Shown here one piece after another: positions 1 through 9,077 of a stretch of DNA of 64,000 bases. Numbering within the stretch: the first letter of the stretch is position 1; the number at the start of each line of letters is the position of its first letter. The DNA comes from GCA-2746605 sp963704835 (GTDB taxonomy: Bacteria; Bacteroidota; Ignavibacteria; Ignavibacteriales; Melioribacteraceae), in the NCBI GenBank assembly GCA_963704835.1, contig CAVPHW010000020.1, positions 248,001-312,000 on the forward strand, given 5' to 3'. The notes under the pieces were generated by a model. The model searched no databases. It worked only from the letters and a program-made list of their open reading frames with translations, and was not told the origin of the DNA. The position numbers and the translations under genes were made by a program.

Positions 1-536
1 GATTTGTCAAATGGCTTGTTATCCTCAGTGAAGAATTGGAAATATCCTTTCCCAACTTTATCATGAGCATATTCCTCAATCCAGTCAAATACACTATTGG
101 CTGAATCTAAAATAAAATTATCATTATTTAATTTGTAAAGGGCGGCTAATCCAAATAAACCATACGCATTCCCATAAACCCTTTTCTCGTTTCGCCAACC
201 TTCCACATTGGAGAATTCACCTTCCTCACTTCTAATTTGATAAAACCCTTTGTTTTTATTATCCCACATTTTATTCATTAAAAAATGGAATCCATGCTGG
301 GCATATTCTTTATAATTCTGATCACTAAAGAATTCTGCTGCTTTAGACAAAGTCCAAATATGTCTAGCTTGAGTTACAATCATCTTTTCTTGATTTTCGG
401 TGAGCTTAAAATCATAACTAAGATTTGTAAAATACCCACCATTAATTTTATCTACTACTTTAGGATACCATTTATCAAGTAAATTATCTTTTAGTTGGAA
501 AGTCATTTCCGTTAAAATTGTGTCAAGATTGCTCAT
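1..536 (-). CDS. AGE-family epimerase (N-acylglucosamine/cellobiose 2-epimerase type), 3' part outside window
   Basis: The start is the ATG at 536-534, with AAGGA eight bases upstream. The reading frame stays open to base 1, so about 178 N-terminal residues are seen and the C-terminus lies beyond the window. The translation begins MSNLDTILTEMTFQLKDNLL and contains DKWYPKVVDKINGGYF, QARHIWTLSKAAEFF and a GYFQFF segment, typical of the (alpha/alpha)6-barrel AGE family. Members interconvert glucose and mannose units at C2, either on N-acyl amino sugars or at the reducing end of cellobiose or mannobiose. The nearby galactokinase, mannose-6-phosphate isomerase and glycosidases favour a neutral disaccharide substrate, but that is inference. 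No signal peptide is visible, so it is probably cytoplasmic. It is divergent from the rest of the cluster. Confidence 0.8.
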   Translation of the reverse strand, partial: MSNLDTILTEMTFQLKDNLLDKWYPKVVDKINGGYFTNLSYDFKLTENQEKMIVTQARHIWTLSKAAEFFSDQNYKEYAQHGFHFLMNKMWDNKNKGFYQIRSEEGEFSNVEGWRNEKRVYGNAYGLFGLAALYKLNNDNFILDSANSVFDWIEEYAHDKVGKGYFQFFTEDNKPFDK

Positions 537-659
537 TAATATTATCCTTGGGGAAAATTTGTTTATCTAACTTGCTCAAATATCATGCTAAATATATTAT
601 CTGTAATTACAATTGATTGAAAAAAACATAATATCTACACTTATCAATGTGATAGAATT

Positions 660-688
660 TTATTAAAATGATAACGGTCGCTAGTCAA
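660..688 (-). promoter_or_regulatory. Putative sigma-70 promoter of the AGE epimerase
   Basis: On the minus strand TTGACT (688-683) is followed by exactly 17 bases and TAATAA (665-660). This would start transcription near 653 and leave a leader of about 115 bases before the ATG at 536. The same TTGACT plus 17 arrangement recurs before two other genes in the window. Confidence 0.45.
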
Positions 689-768
689 ATAAAAATATGA
701 ATTATATTAAAAAGGCAATGACTGCGAAGATTAGCTAAATAAGCAGGTAGAAGAATTATTAATCATCT

Positions 769-784
769 TGGCATTTAAGTTGGT
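769..784 (+). promoter_or_regulatory. Sigma-54-like -24/-12 element (near-consensus)
   Basis: TGGCATTTAAGTTGGT matches the sigma-54 pattern TGGCAC-N5-TTGCW except for T at the sixth base and G for C in the -12 GC. It lies about 230 bases before the esterase gene. A sigma-54 activator gene sits at 11.9 kb, which makes the match worth noting, but the -12 mismatch is serious. Confidence 0.2.
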
Positions 785-925
785 AACTAAACACAAAGAA
801 TAAAAAATTTAATGTAATTCCAGAAAAGAATGAAAACAAAATCCAAATACCGATTAACTGTTAATAATTTGTTTTTCTTTATAACATCAATAATAGTATT
901 ACTGCTTGTTATAATATTTCGCTTA

Positions 926-956
926 TTGACTTGAACAAAATTGATTTTGTTAGTTT
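926..956 (+). promoter_or_regulatory. Weak putative promoter of the acetylesterase gene
   Basis: TTGACT at 926-931 is followed 18-19 bases later by TTAGTT/TAGTTT. If used, it starts transcription near 962. That would rule out translation from the TTG at 931, which overlaps the -35 box, and supports the ATG at 1012. Confidence 0.3.
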
Positions 957-1011
957 AAAACTAACTAACAGCAAATTTATGTGCATTATTTCTTCATACG
1001 AGAAAAAAAAT

Positions 1012-3021
1012 ATGAAAATTAAATTTATCCTGACAATTATTGTATTAACCTCAAGTATTTCTATTGGTCAATCTGAAATTAGAATGCCATCCTTATTTTC
1101 TGATAACATGGTTTTACAGCAAATGTCACAAGTTCCTGTTTGGGGAAAGGGTTTGCCGAAAGAGGAAATAACTTTAGTTGGAAGCTGGGGAGAATCCACC
1201 AAAACATTTGTGAATGAAGATTCAACGTGGATGGTAAACATAAAAACATTCAAAGCTGGTGGTCCATATTCATTGACTATTTCAAACAATGAAAGCGAAT
1301 TGCAAATCAATAATATTTTATTGGGAGAAGTTTGGTTATGCTCTGGTCAATCAAATATGGAAATGCCCTTGGAAGGTTGGCCACCTGGAGATATTATTTT
1401 AGATTCAGAGAATGAAATTAAAAATTCAGCTAATAGCAATATCAGATATTTTACAGTTCCTCGAGAAATATCATTTGATGAAAAGGATGATTGTATTGGA
1501 GTTTGGGATGTAAGTACTAAAGAAACGGCAAGAAATTTTAGTGCAACAGCTTACTTCTTCGGAAAGAAACTTAATAAGGAATTAAAGATTCCCGTTGGTT
1601 TAATTCATTCAAGTTGGGGTGGAACTCCTGCTGAAGCTTGGACAAGCAGAAAGTATTTAGAGCAACTTCCAGAATTTGATTCGACACTTAATTTAATTGA
1701 TTCAAGTATTCCGGCTAGTATTGAACTGACCAAATGGTTAGAAAAGTTTCCTCAAATTGATATGAGTAAATCATCTGATAAAAATATTTGGAACAATCTC
1801 CAATTCGACGATTCTAAATGCTCAGAATATGAGTTTGACCATGCAAATTGGGATGTTATGAATTTGCCAACTCAATGGGAAAATACAGAATTAGGTGAAT
1901 TTGATGGTGTAGTATGGTTTAGAAAAATAATTGAATTACCTAAGGAATGGTTAAATAAAGAACTTAGACTTGAACTTGGACCAATAGATGATTTTGATAT
2001 TTCCTATGTAAATGGAAAAAAAGTAGGAGCAATTGAGGAAGAAGGAAATTGGCAAACAAAAAGGATTTATACAATTCCTGCCGAATTAAATAATCAAAAA
2101 ATCTTTGTTGTAGCAATTAGAGTTAATGACACTAGAGGCGGTGGTGGTATTTACGGAAGACCTGAGGAATTAAAAATTGTTAATGTTGAGGATGGCGCTG
2201 AAATACCAATAAATGGTTTATGGCATTATTTACCAGTGGCGGAATTTAGAGGCATGACTTATTATGTTTTTGGATCAGACAATGTTTTATACAAAAGCAG
2301 ACCTATTCTTCCAATCGAAATGTCCTCAAATACTCCAACTTTATTATATAATGGGATGATTTCACCATTGGTTCCATTCAAAATTAAAGGAGTAATCTGG
2401 TATCAAGGTGAATCAAACACGGGAAATCCAAAACTATATGAGAGACTTTTTCCTACTTTGATTAACAATTGGAGAGAAGATTTTGGAGCTAAATTACCAT
2501 TCTATTTTGTTCAAATAGCACCATATAATTATAATGAAACTACACAGTCCGAATTCCTAAGAGATGCTCAGAGAAAAACTTTAACATTGAAAAATACTGG
2601 TATGGTTGTAACTCTTGACATTGGGGATATAAATAACATTCACCCTGCAAACAAAAAGGATGTTGGTGAGCGATTGGCATTGTGGGCACTTGCCAAAGAC
2701 TATGATAAGGAAATAGTTTTTTCTGGGCCACTTTACAAATCTATGGAAATAGTTCATAATAAAATTGAACTTCAGTTTGATTATTGCGCTAACGGATTGG
2801 AATTAAAAACTGGTAATTCTCAATTCCAAATTGCTGGTGTTGATAAAATATTTGTATCAGCTGAAGCACAAATTGTTGATAATAAAGTTGTTGTTTGGTC
2901 AAAAAACATAAAGGATCCAATTGCTGTTAGGTACGCTTGGGAAAACAATAGCGAAGCAACACTTTTCAATATTGAAGGACTTCCAGCATCGTCTTTTAGA
3001 ACAGATGATTGGGATGAATAG
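1012..3021 (+). CDS. Secreted sialate O-acetylesterase-like SGNH esterase (SASA family)
   Basis: The chosen start gives a clear signal peptide, MKIKFILTIIVLTSSISIGQ; an upstream in-frame TTG at 931 would add 27 unconvincing residues. The 669-residue protein has the SGNH esterase blocks: GQSNMEM with the nucleophilic serine, GVIWYQGESN, and a late D-x-x-x-x-x-HP segment (NNIHPANKKDVGERLA) with the catalytic histidine. A galactose-binding-like beta-sandwich is inserted between the first and later blocks (roughly residues 290-400). Family members remove acetyl groups from sialic acids or from plant polysaccharides such as xylan and mannan. With GH27 and GH9 downstream, de-acetylation of a plant-type polymer is the better guess. 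It probably acts in the periplasm or outside the cell. Confidence 0.85.
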   Translation: MKIKFILTIIVLTSSISIGQSEIRMPSLFSDNMVLQQMSQVPVWGKGLPKEEITLVGSWGESTKTFVNEDSTWMVNIKTFKAGGPYSLTISNNESELQINNILLGEVWLCSGQSNMEMPLEGWPPGDIILDSENEIKNSANSNIRYFTVPREISFDEKDDCIGVWDVSTKETARNFSATAYFFGKKLNKELKIPVGLIHSSWGGTPAEAWTSRKYLEQLPEFDSTLNLIDSSIPASIELTKWLEKFPQIDMSKSSDKNIWNNLQFDDSKCSEYEFDHANWDVMNLPTQWENTELGEFDGVVWFRKIIELPKEWLNKELRLELGPIDDFDISYVNGKKVGAIEEEGNWQTKRIYTIPAELNNQKIFVVAIRVNDTRGGGGIYGRPEELKIVNVEDGAEIPINGLWHYLPVAEFRGMTYYVFGSDNVLYKSRPILPIEMSSNTPTLLYNGMISPLVPFKIKGVIWYQGESNTGNPKLYERLFPTLINNWREDFGAKLPFYFVQIAPYNYNETTQSEFLRDAQRKTLTLKNTGMVVTLDIGDINNIHPANKKDVGERLALWALAKDYDKEIVFSGPLYKSMEIVHNKIELQFDYCANGLELKTGNSQFQIAGVDKIFVSAEAQIVDNKVVVWSKNIKDPIAVRYAWENNSEATLFNIEGLPASSFRTDDWDE

Positions 3022-3326
3022 TTTGTTTTTATTTACTGCATATAAATGATTCTAATTTTTAATAGGTCCAAACTGTAATTGTTTAATAGTTGGTAAGATG
3101 AAAAAATAAGCTTGTTATCTTTATTATAAAGTTTATCAATTTAATAAATAGTGAAAATTGTTTATGCCAAATATTTACTGTAAAACTAGATAGAAACTTA
3201 TCTATTGGCATTGGCACTATTTATGATTTATAAACATTTTTCTAAACAATTAGAATTTTTAAACCTTTTAATTAAAACAACTATCACTAACTAGATTAAG
3301 AAGTAAAAGTTTTATTTGAGGCCAAT
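3022..3326. other. Intergenic region upstream of TonB receptor
   Basis: This AT-rich spacer of 305 bases has no gene-like frame. Its only notable content is the TTGGCATTGGCAC segment near 3205-3217, described as a promoter candidate. Confidence 0.5.
3205..3234 (+). promoter_or_regulatory. Putative promoter of TonB receptor; overlapping sigma-54-like element
   Basis: TTGGCA (3205-3210), 18 bases, then TATAAA (3229-3234) makes a fair sigma-70 promoter about 90 bases before the receptor start. The same stretch also reads TGGCAC-N5-ATGAT at 3212-3227, a sigma-54-like element with GA instead of GC at -12. The two readings cannot be separated from sequence alone. Confidence 0.35.
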
Positions 3327-6290
3327 ATGAAATATTTTTCTATTCTAAAAATTTTCCAAACATATTTTTTATTTATTCTATTCTTTTTTGCTTCGTTGCT
3401 AATTCATGCTCAAGGTTCTGGTTCAATTAAAGGAAAAGTAATTGATAGCAGTACTAATGAAGCGCTATTTGGAGCAAATGTTTTCATTAAGGGAACAAGT
3501 CTAGGTGCAGCAGCAGATTTTGATGGTAATTTTATCATCCGCAATATAGAGGTTGGCAAGCAGATATTAGAGGTTTCGTATATTGGGTATAATCCAAAGA
3601 GTGTCGATATCACAATTGTTAATAATAAGACATTGGAATTAAATGTGGTATTAGATTATAAAGTACTAGAAGGAGAAGTAGTTTTAGTTACAGCACAAGT
3701 TGAAGGTCAAATTTCTGCGATCAATCAACAAATTAGCTCAAATACTATCTCAAATGTTGTTTCAAAAAGCCGAATTGAAGAACTACCTGATGTTAATGCA
3801 GCTGAATCAATTGGTCGCTTGCCAGGAGTCTCAATTTCACGAAGTGGTGGTGAAGCTAATAAAGTTGCAATTCGAGGACTTTCGCCCAAATATAATGCAG
3901 TTACAGTAAATGGTGTTCGATTACCATCAAATAGTGGGGAAGATAGAAGCGTTGATTTATCCCTTATTTCATCAAATATGCTTGCCGGTATTGAAGTAAA
4001 AAAAGCTAATACAGCCGATATGGATGCTGATGCTCTTGGCGGGACGATCGACTTAAGATTAAAAGAGGCACCTAATCAGTTTAATATGAATATTAATGCT
4101 CAAGGTGGATATAATGATATGTTAAATGATTTGGGAAACTATAATTTTAATGGAAATGTTAGTAATCGGTTTTTGGATGGAAAATTAGGAGTAATATTGG
4201 GGTTTAATGCTGACCAGTATAACAGAAGCGTAGATCAATATTCGGGAAATTATGTTAGAGTTGATACTCCAGAGGGGAAGACTGAAAATAGGATCAATCA
4301 GGTAATAACAAGAGATATTTATGCAATAAGGGATAGATTAGGTGCAAGTTTGGTGTTGGATTATGATATCCCAAATGGGAAAATTAGTTTAAATGGATTT
4401 TTTAATGAATTGAGTTGGGATGAAACAAGAAGGGAGCAAACTTACGAACTAAACTCCAATCGACATTTTATTTTATTTAGGGAAAATGGAGGTAGTACAA
4501 ATATTTTTACTACTGCTATTGGAATGAAACAAGATCATAATTGGTTTAAGTATGATCTTGGTTTTTCATTAACAGGTTCTAATACCACTGCTCCAAATGA
4601 AAGAGAATTTAATTTTACTCGTGAAGGAGGATCTTTTATTGGTGTAATTACCACAGATACTCATCCAACAGAAATAGCAAGTTTTGCTACAAATGATTCT
4701 GTAAAAATCGGGATTCAAGATGTTTATAGATACGATACTGATCGAGAAGAAAATCAGTCAGCTTTCCAACTTAATTTTGAATTTCCAATAGTATTTACAA
4801 ATAATATTTCTGGCTCGATAAAAACTGGAGCAAAATTTAGGTGGTTAGATAGAAATAATGATAGAGATCAATACGGGCGCAACGGACTTTACTATGGAAA
4901 TGGTAGTGGGCCAAATGAATTCCTTAAAGCACTTGGTCAAAGAATTCCAGGTTGGGATGTTGACGGCTTGGTTGGGGAATACGGGTTATTACCAATTTCT
5001 CATTTTCTATCTGATTATTCTCGCGATAATTTTTTAGATAATAAGTACCCGTTAGGTTTTCAAGCTGATTTCAAAATGTTAAATCAAATGTATGATGCAT
5101 TGGATTTAGTAACTGACAGTAGCGGAACACAGCTGATGGACATTTCGATTGGGAGTTTGGGTGATGATTATGAAGGTGTGGAACACTACCAAGCTGCCTA
5201 TTTAATGGCTGAAATAAATTTAGGAAACTATTTTACATTTATTCCGGGTGTCCGATTTGAAAATGAGTACTCAAATTATAGTGCTTATGTATTTAGAGAA
5301 GTTACTGTTAACAACAGACCTGGACCACCTGCTGATTTAGATACGGTTACTTCTGTTCGTCAAAATGACTTCCTATTGCCAATGTTTCATTTAATAGCTA
5401 AACCTTATGATTGGTTAAAAATTAGAACTGCATATACACAAACTCTTACTAGACCAGATTTTAATATGTACGCTCCTGTAACCCGTATTAATTCTCAAAA
5501 TAATTATGCTCGTTTTGCAAATACAAAATTAACTCCTTCAGTTTCAACAAACTATGATTTATCTATCTCAATTTTTGAAAATCATGTAGGATTATTTACT
5601 GTTTCAGGGTTTTACAAATCAATTGAGAATCTAATATTTCAATTTAATTATCCAATTAATTCTGATATTCCGGTTTTTGAAGGTTTTGTAGTTCCCGATA
5701 ATTGGACAAAAAATATTCAATATGGTGCAGATACCTACTTAAATAATAAGAATAAAGCGATTTATCAGGGATTTGAACTAGATTGGCAAACAAACCTTTG
5801 GTATGTCCCTTATTTAGAAGGAGTAGTTTTAAATATAAACTATACTCGGATATTCTCAGAAATGGATAAACAGCAATTTAAATTGGTTAAATCTGATAGA
5901 AGAAAACCTGGTGGTGGACCACCAAGATATTATAATGACTTAGTTGATACAGTTAGAAGTAGTAGACTACCTGATCAACCGGCGCATATTGCCAATATTA
6001 CTCTTGGATATGATTATGCAGGTTTCTCAGCTAGACTTTCATATTTGTATCAAACAAATAAAGTTACATATGTAGATAATAAGGAAGAACTTGATCAATT
6101 TAGTGGTGCATATTCTAGATGGGATCTTACATTACAACAAAGAATTATGGATAATTTTCAGCTATTCTGTAATTTCACGAATTTAAATAAAAGACAAGAC
6201 GAAAGTTTTAGGGGGACAACTCTAAATAATCCGACTTATATTGAATATTATGGACTAACAGTAGATTTTGGAGTAAGATATAAATTGTAA
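3327..6290 (+). CDS. TonB-dependent outer-membrane receptor
   Basis: The 987-residue protein starts at an ATG preceded by GAGG. A signal peptide ends near LLIHAQG. A carboxypeptidase D regulatory-like domain follows at about residues 32-115 (SIKGKVIDSSTNEALFGANV), then a plug domain with SRIEELPDVNAAESIGRLPG and VAIRGLSPKYNAVTVNGVRL, then a beta-barrel ending in the typical aromatic-rich strand YGLTVDFGVRYKL. These receptors use TonB energy to import oligosaccharides or other large ligands. No SusD-like lipoprotein gene adjoins it in this window, so it resembles the stand-alone TonB receptors of carbohydrate regulons more than a SusC/SusD pair. Its position before a beta-helix secreted protein suggests oligosaccharide uptake. 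Confidence 0.9.
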   Translation: MKYFSILKIFQTYFLFILFFFASLLIHAQGSGSIKGKVIDSSTNEALFGANVFIKGTSLGAAADFDGNFIIRNIEVGKQILEVSYIGYNPKSVDITIVNNKTLELNVVLDYKVLEGEVVLVTAQVEGQISAINQQISSNTISNVVSKSRIEELPDVNAAESIGRLPGVSISRSGGEANKVAIRGLSPKYNAVTVNGVRLPSNSGEDRSVDLSLISSNMLAGIEVKKANTADMDADALGGTIDLRLKEAPNQFNMNINAQGGYNDMLNDLGNYNFNGNVSNRFLDGKLGVILGFNADQYNRSVDQYSGNYVRVDTPEGKTENRINQVITRDIYAIRDRLGASLVLDYDIPNGKISLNGFFNELSWDETRREQTYELNSNRHFILFRENGGSTNIFTTAIGMKQDHNWFKYDLGFSLTGSNTTAPNEREFNFTREGGSFIGVITTDTHPTEIASFATNDSVKIGIQDVYRYDTDREENQSAFQLNFEFPIVFTNNISGSIKTGAKFRWLDRNNDRDQYGRNGLYYGNGSGPNEFLKALGQRIPGWDVDGLVGEYGLLPISHFLSDYSRDNFLDNKYPLGFQADFKMLNQMYDALDLVTDSSGTQLMDISIGSLGDDYEGVEHYQAAYLMAEINLGNYFTFIPGVRFENEYSNYSAYVFREVTVNNRPGPPADLDTVTSVRQNDFLLPMFHLIAKPYDWLKIRTAYTQTLTRPDFNMYAPVTRINSQNNYARFANTKLTPSVSTNYDLSISIFENHVGLFTVSGFYKSIENLIFQFNYPINSDIPVFEGFVVPDNWTKNIQYGADTYLNNKNKAIYQGFELDWQTNLWYVPYLEGVVLNINYTRIFSEMDKQQFKLVKSDRRKPGGGPPRYYNDLVDTVRSSRLPDQPAHIANITLGYDYAGFSARLSYLYQTNKVTYVDNKEELDQFSGAYSRWDLTLQQRIMDNFQLFCNFTNLNKRQDESFRGTTLNNPTYIEYYGLTVDFGVRYKL

Positions 6291-6340
6291 ATTTTCACAA
6301 CACCAACTAACTAATTTATTTATTTTTTTTTGGAGGCTTT

Positions 6341-8866
6341 ATGAAGTGGCAGTACAAAATAATAATTATGACTCTCTTATTTGGGGTCATTTTTTCTAAT
6401 CTTCAGGCACAATCTGAGCTTATTGTTGAATGGGCTGATGCTAATGGTGATGTAAAGATGAATGCTCTCTATAATGCAATCATTGCAGATACATTAGCAA
6501 ATGGTTCCAGAGTTGAAGATCGTGTGTATGTTCTGCGTGCAGGCGGTTACTATTGGAATCAAGAAAGAATTGATAACAATGGATGGCATTTAAGAATTAC
6601 TGGCGAAGCTGCTGATCCAAACGATGAAACTAAAAACCCACCTGTTCTTCAGATGGCTGCTCGTGAAGATGCAACCACTTCTGGAGGAATCATTAGAGGT
6701 CAAGGAGATATTACTCTTAAAAACGTTTGGTTAACTGGTGCACTTACTGGTACTGGTGTACAAACTTCCTATCAACCATTTCAAATAGATGCTTCTAATG
6801 GAACATTTTTATTTGATAATTGTATTTTTGATAGAAGTAATTTTGCTATGATTGCATTCACTAATGGTGGAAATGATATAACAATTACTAACTGTACATT
6901 TCGTAACCTTATTGGAAGACCAAGTACTCAGCAATGGGAAGGTAGAGGAATTTCTATTTGGGCTGATCAAAAAAGTGTTGTAATTGAAAATAATACATTT
7001 TTCAATATTGGCATGACAGCTATTCAAATTGAAAATGGTGCTGCTGATTATGTAAGAATAATACACAATACATTTGTAAATGTTGGTCGTATTATAACTC
7101 AAGTTACATGGTGGAGAGAAGCATATATAGCTAATAATTTAATTGTAAATGGTTACTGGCATGCTGAAGGTAGAAATGATTATATGTCTAGTAGCCGTGA
7201 TCCAAGACTAGTAAATGATGGATATTTTAGGGTATCACCACTCCCTAGTTCATATGGTCCAGAGGCTGGTCGTAGAATATTATTTTCTAATATAGCTGCT
7301 TATACTGCTCCTGAATTCACAAGCTATTATGCTGATTCATTAAGGGTTCCAACAATTATGCAAAGCATTTCATCTACAGATTATGTTGATGTTTATGAAA
7401 ATATTGTTGTAAAAGATACTATGTGGATGAATCCTGGAATGCCTTCAATGACTTCAGAAAACTATCCGAATATGATTCAAAATATTCAAGATTTACGTGC
7501 TGGTGTTACTCCTGCAACTGAATGGTTCTGGAATTTACCTGTATTTGATGGTGAAGAGTGCTTTGAATGTGTTAGTTGGCCAATAGCAGAAAACTTTGCA
7601 TATACAAATACTACTTTACATACAGCAAGTACAAACGGTTTACCCCTTGGTGACTTAAACTGGTTCCCGACTCAAAAAGCTGACTGGGTTGCTAATCATG
7701 CTGCATATATTGAAACAATAGAAGCAATGGCTGGTCCTGTTGTAGTTTATGATTTAGTTGATGAGGTTCAAGCTGAAGATGGTACTGTTGCAAATGGTGC
7801 TGAAGTAGTAGCATTTGGTGGAGAAGCTTGGTATACATTAACTGGTGGATCTAATATTGAATGGAAATTCAATTCTACTTATACCGGACTAATTGATATG
7901 AAATTGAAAGCAAGAGCTGATGGTAATAACATTGGTTGGGACTTTATTCTAAATGGTAATAACATTGTTGATGCAGCTCGTGGATGGGGACAATTCGTAT
8001 TTTGGACCGGATCTGAGGATCCTCAAACATTTTGGAGTGGTAAAAGCACAACAGAATTTTATGAAACAGGTTACTTAAATGCAGAAACAACTCCTTCAGA
8101 TAAATTTGCTGTTGTTGCTGGCGAAAATACACTGAAACTTAAGAATTCATGGAACCCAGTATCTTTTGCTTATGTTGATTTATATGAAGCTGGTACCGAA
8201 AATTTAATTGCTTCTTTAATTCCTTCAGCTGCTGTTAATAATGGTGCAGCTCCAGGTGGTGAAGGCGCATGGATTCCAATCGGATTCAAATCTGTAGCAT
8301 TAAAAGGTGGAACTGCCACTGCATCTTTCACAGTTGAAAATGCTGGAAATTATGTTGTACAATTATTCTATCAAAATTTTAGCGGAGAATCCACTGGGGA
8401 TGTTTTGGTAAATGGAACTTCAGCCGCTTCATTTTCATTTAGTTCTGAGGATGATTCTACGGGTAGTTCTGGTCTTTCTGATGTTTTCCCTTTAACTGCT
8501 GGAACACATACAATCGGTATTACTGGAAATAATGTTAACCTAGATTTCATTCAATTAATAAAGAAAAGTGTTCTTGTTTCAGTAGATGATAAAAATATTC
8601 CTGATGGTTATGCCTTAAGTCAAAACTATCCAAATCCATTTAACCCAACAACAAAGATTGATTTTTCAGTGGGCAAAGCGTCTAATGTTAAATTAACTAT
8701 CTTTAATGTTTTAGGTCAAAAAGTAGCTACAGTACTAAACAAACAGTTAAGTGCTGGTTCATATAGTGTCGATTTTAATGCAAGCGCACTAAGTTCTGGT
8801 GTTTATTTCTATGGTATTGAAGCTGGTGATTTCAAAATACACAAGAAGATGATACTACTTAAATAG
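6341..8866 (+). CDS. T9SS-secreted right-handed beta-helix protein with carbohydrate-binding-like domains
   Basis: A strong GGAGG lies just before the ATG. The 841-residue product has a signal peptide (ending NLQAQS) and a parallel beta-helix at about residues 95-270. Its repeats run ITLKNVWLTG, FLFDNCIFDR, ITITNCTFRN, VVIENNTFFN and VRIIHNTFVN, as in polysaccharide lyases and epimerases. Two beta-sandwich, CBM6/35-like segments follow at about 470-615 and 630-740. The C-terminal 75 residues are a type A T9SS sorting domain (YALSQNYPNPFNPTTKIDFS to KKMILLK). It is probably exported through the outer membrane and may be surface attached. The enzymatic activity is not identifiable from what is seen; polysaccharide binding or cleavage is inference. 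It follows the TonB receptor by 50 bases, likely in one operon. Confidence 0.8.
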   Translation: MKWQYKIIIMTLLFGVIFSNLQAQSELIVEWADANGDVKMNALYNAIIADTLANGSRVEDRVYVLRAGGYYWNQERIDNNGWHLRITGEAADPNDETKNPPVLQMAAREDATTSGGIIRGQGDITLKNVWLTGALTGTGVQTSYQPFQIDASNGTFLFDNCIFDRSNFAMIAFTNGGNDITITNCTFRNLIGRPSTQQWEGRGISIWADQKSVVIENNTFFNIGMTAIQIENGAADYVRIIHNTFVNVGRIITQVTWWREAYIANNLIVNGYWHAEGRNDYMSSSRDPRLVNDGYFRVSPLPSSYGPEAGRRILFSNIAAYTAPEFTSYYADSLRVPTIMQSISSTDYVDVYENIVVKDTMWMNPGMPSMTSENYPNMIQNIQDLRAGVTPATEWFWNLPVFDGEECFECVSWPIAENFAYTNTTLHTASTNGLPLGDLNWFPTQKADWVANHAAYIETIEAMAGPVVVYDLVDEVQAEDGTVANGAEVVAFGGEAWYTLTGGSNIEWKFNSTYTGLIDMKLKARADGNNIGWDFILNGNNIVDAARGWGQFVFWTGSEDPQTFWSGKSTTEFYETGYLNAETTPSDKFAVVAGENTLKLKNSWNPVSFAYVDLYEAGTENLIASLIPSAAVNNGAAPGGEGAWIPIGFKSVALKGGTATASFTVENAGNYVVQLFYQNFSGESTGDVLVNGTSAASFSFSSEDDSTGSSGLSDVFPLTAGTHTIGITGNNVNLDFIQLIKKSVLVSVDDKNIPDGYALSQNYPNPFNPTTKIDFSVGKASNVKLTIFNVLGQKVATVLNKQLSAGSYSVDFNASALSSGVYFYGIEAGDFKIHKKMILLK

Positions 8867-8895
8867 TGCCTCCTATTTAATTGTCTTCTATTTTC

Positions 8896-8940
8896 AGGGT
8901 GATTAGCAATATTAATACTGTTAATCACCCTATTTTGTTT
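8896..8940 (+). terminator. Rho-independent terminator after the beta-helix gene
   Basis: A perfect 10-base stem, AGGGTGATTA (8896-8905) with TAATCACCCT (8922-8931), extends inward by three further pairs including a wobble, and is followed by ATTTTGTTT. It closes the receptor/beta-helix transcript before the sensor cassette. Confidence 0.8.
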
Positions 8941-8996
8941 ACTTTAACTTTATTTATAAACGATTTTGAATTTGATTATTTCAAAGTGTTAATTTC

Positions 8997-9025
8997 TTGC
9001 ACAAAGGCAGGGTTTGAGTTAAATT
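8997..9025 (+). promoter_or_regulatory. Putative promoter of the sensor cassette
   Basis: TTGCAC (8997-9002), 17 bases, then TAAATT (9020-9025) lies just after the terminator and about 50 bases before the binding-protein gene. Terminator plus new promoter suggests that 9.0-13.3 kb is a separate transcript. Confidence 0.45.
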
Positions 9026-9077
9026 AGAAGTATCATTACATTGTTTAATTAAATGTCCACAAATATCAAAAAATTTA

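Larger units (their letters stand above)
537..1011. other. Divergent intergenic region
   Basis: This 475-base spacer separates the minus-strand epimerase from the plus-strand esterase. It is strongly AT-rich and has no open frame that looks like a gene. It holds a minus-strand TTGACT promoter, a sigma-54-like site and a weak plus-strand TTGACT box, listed separately. Confidence 0.6.

Noticed and set aside
285..482. Plus-strand 65-residue open frame
   Set aside because: It is antisense to the AGE epimerase gene, has no ribosome-binding site and its translation resembles no protein.
931..1011. TTG at 931 as the start of the esterase
   Set aside because: It would place 27 polar residues before a perfect signal peptide and overlaps a possible -35 box; the ATG at 1012 is better.
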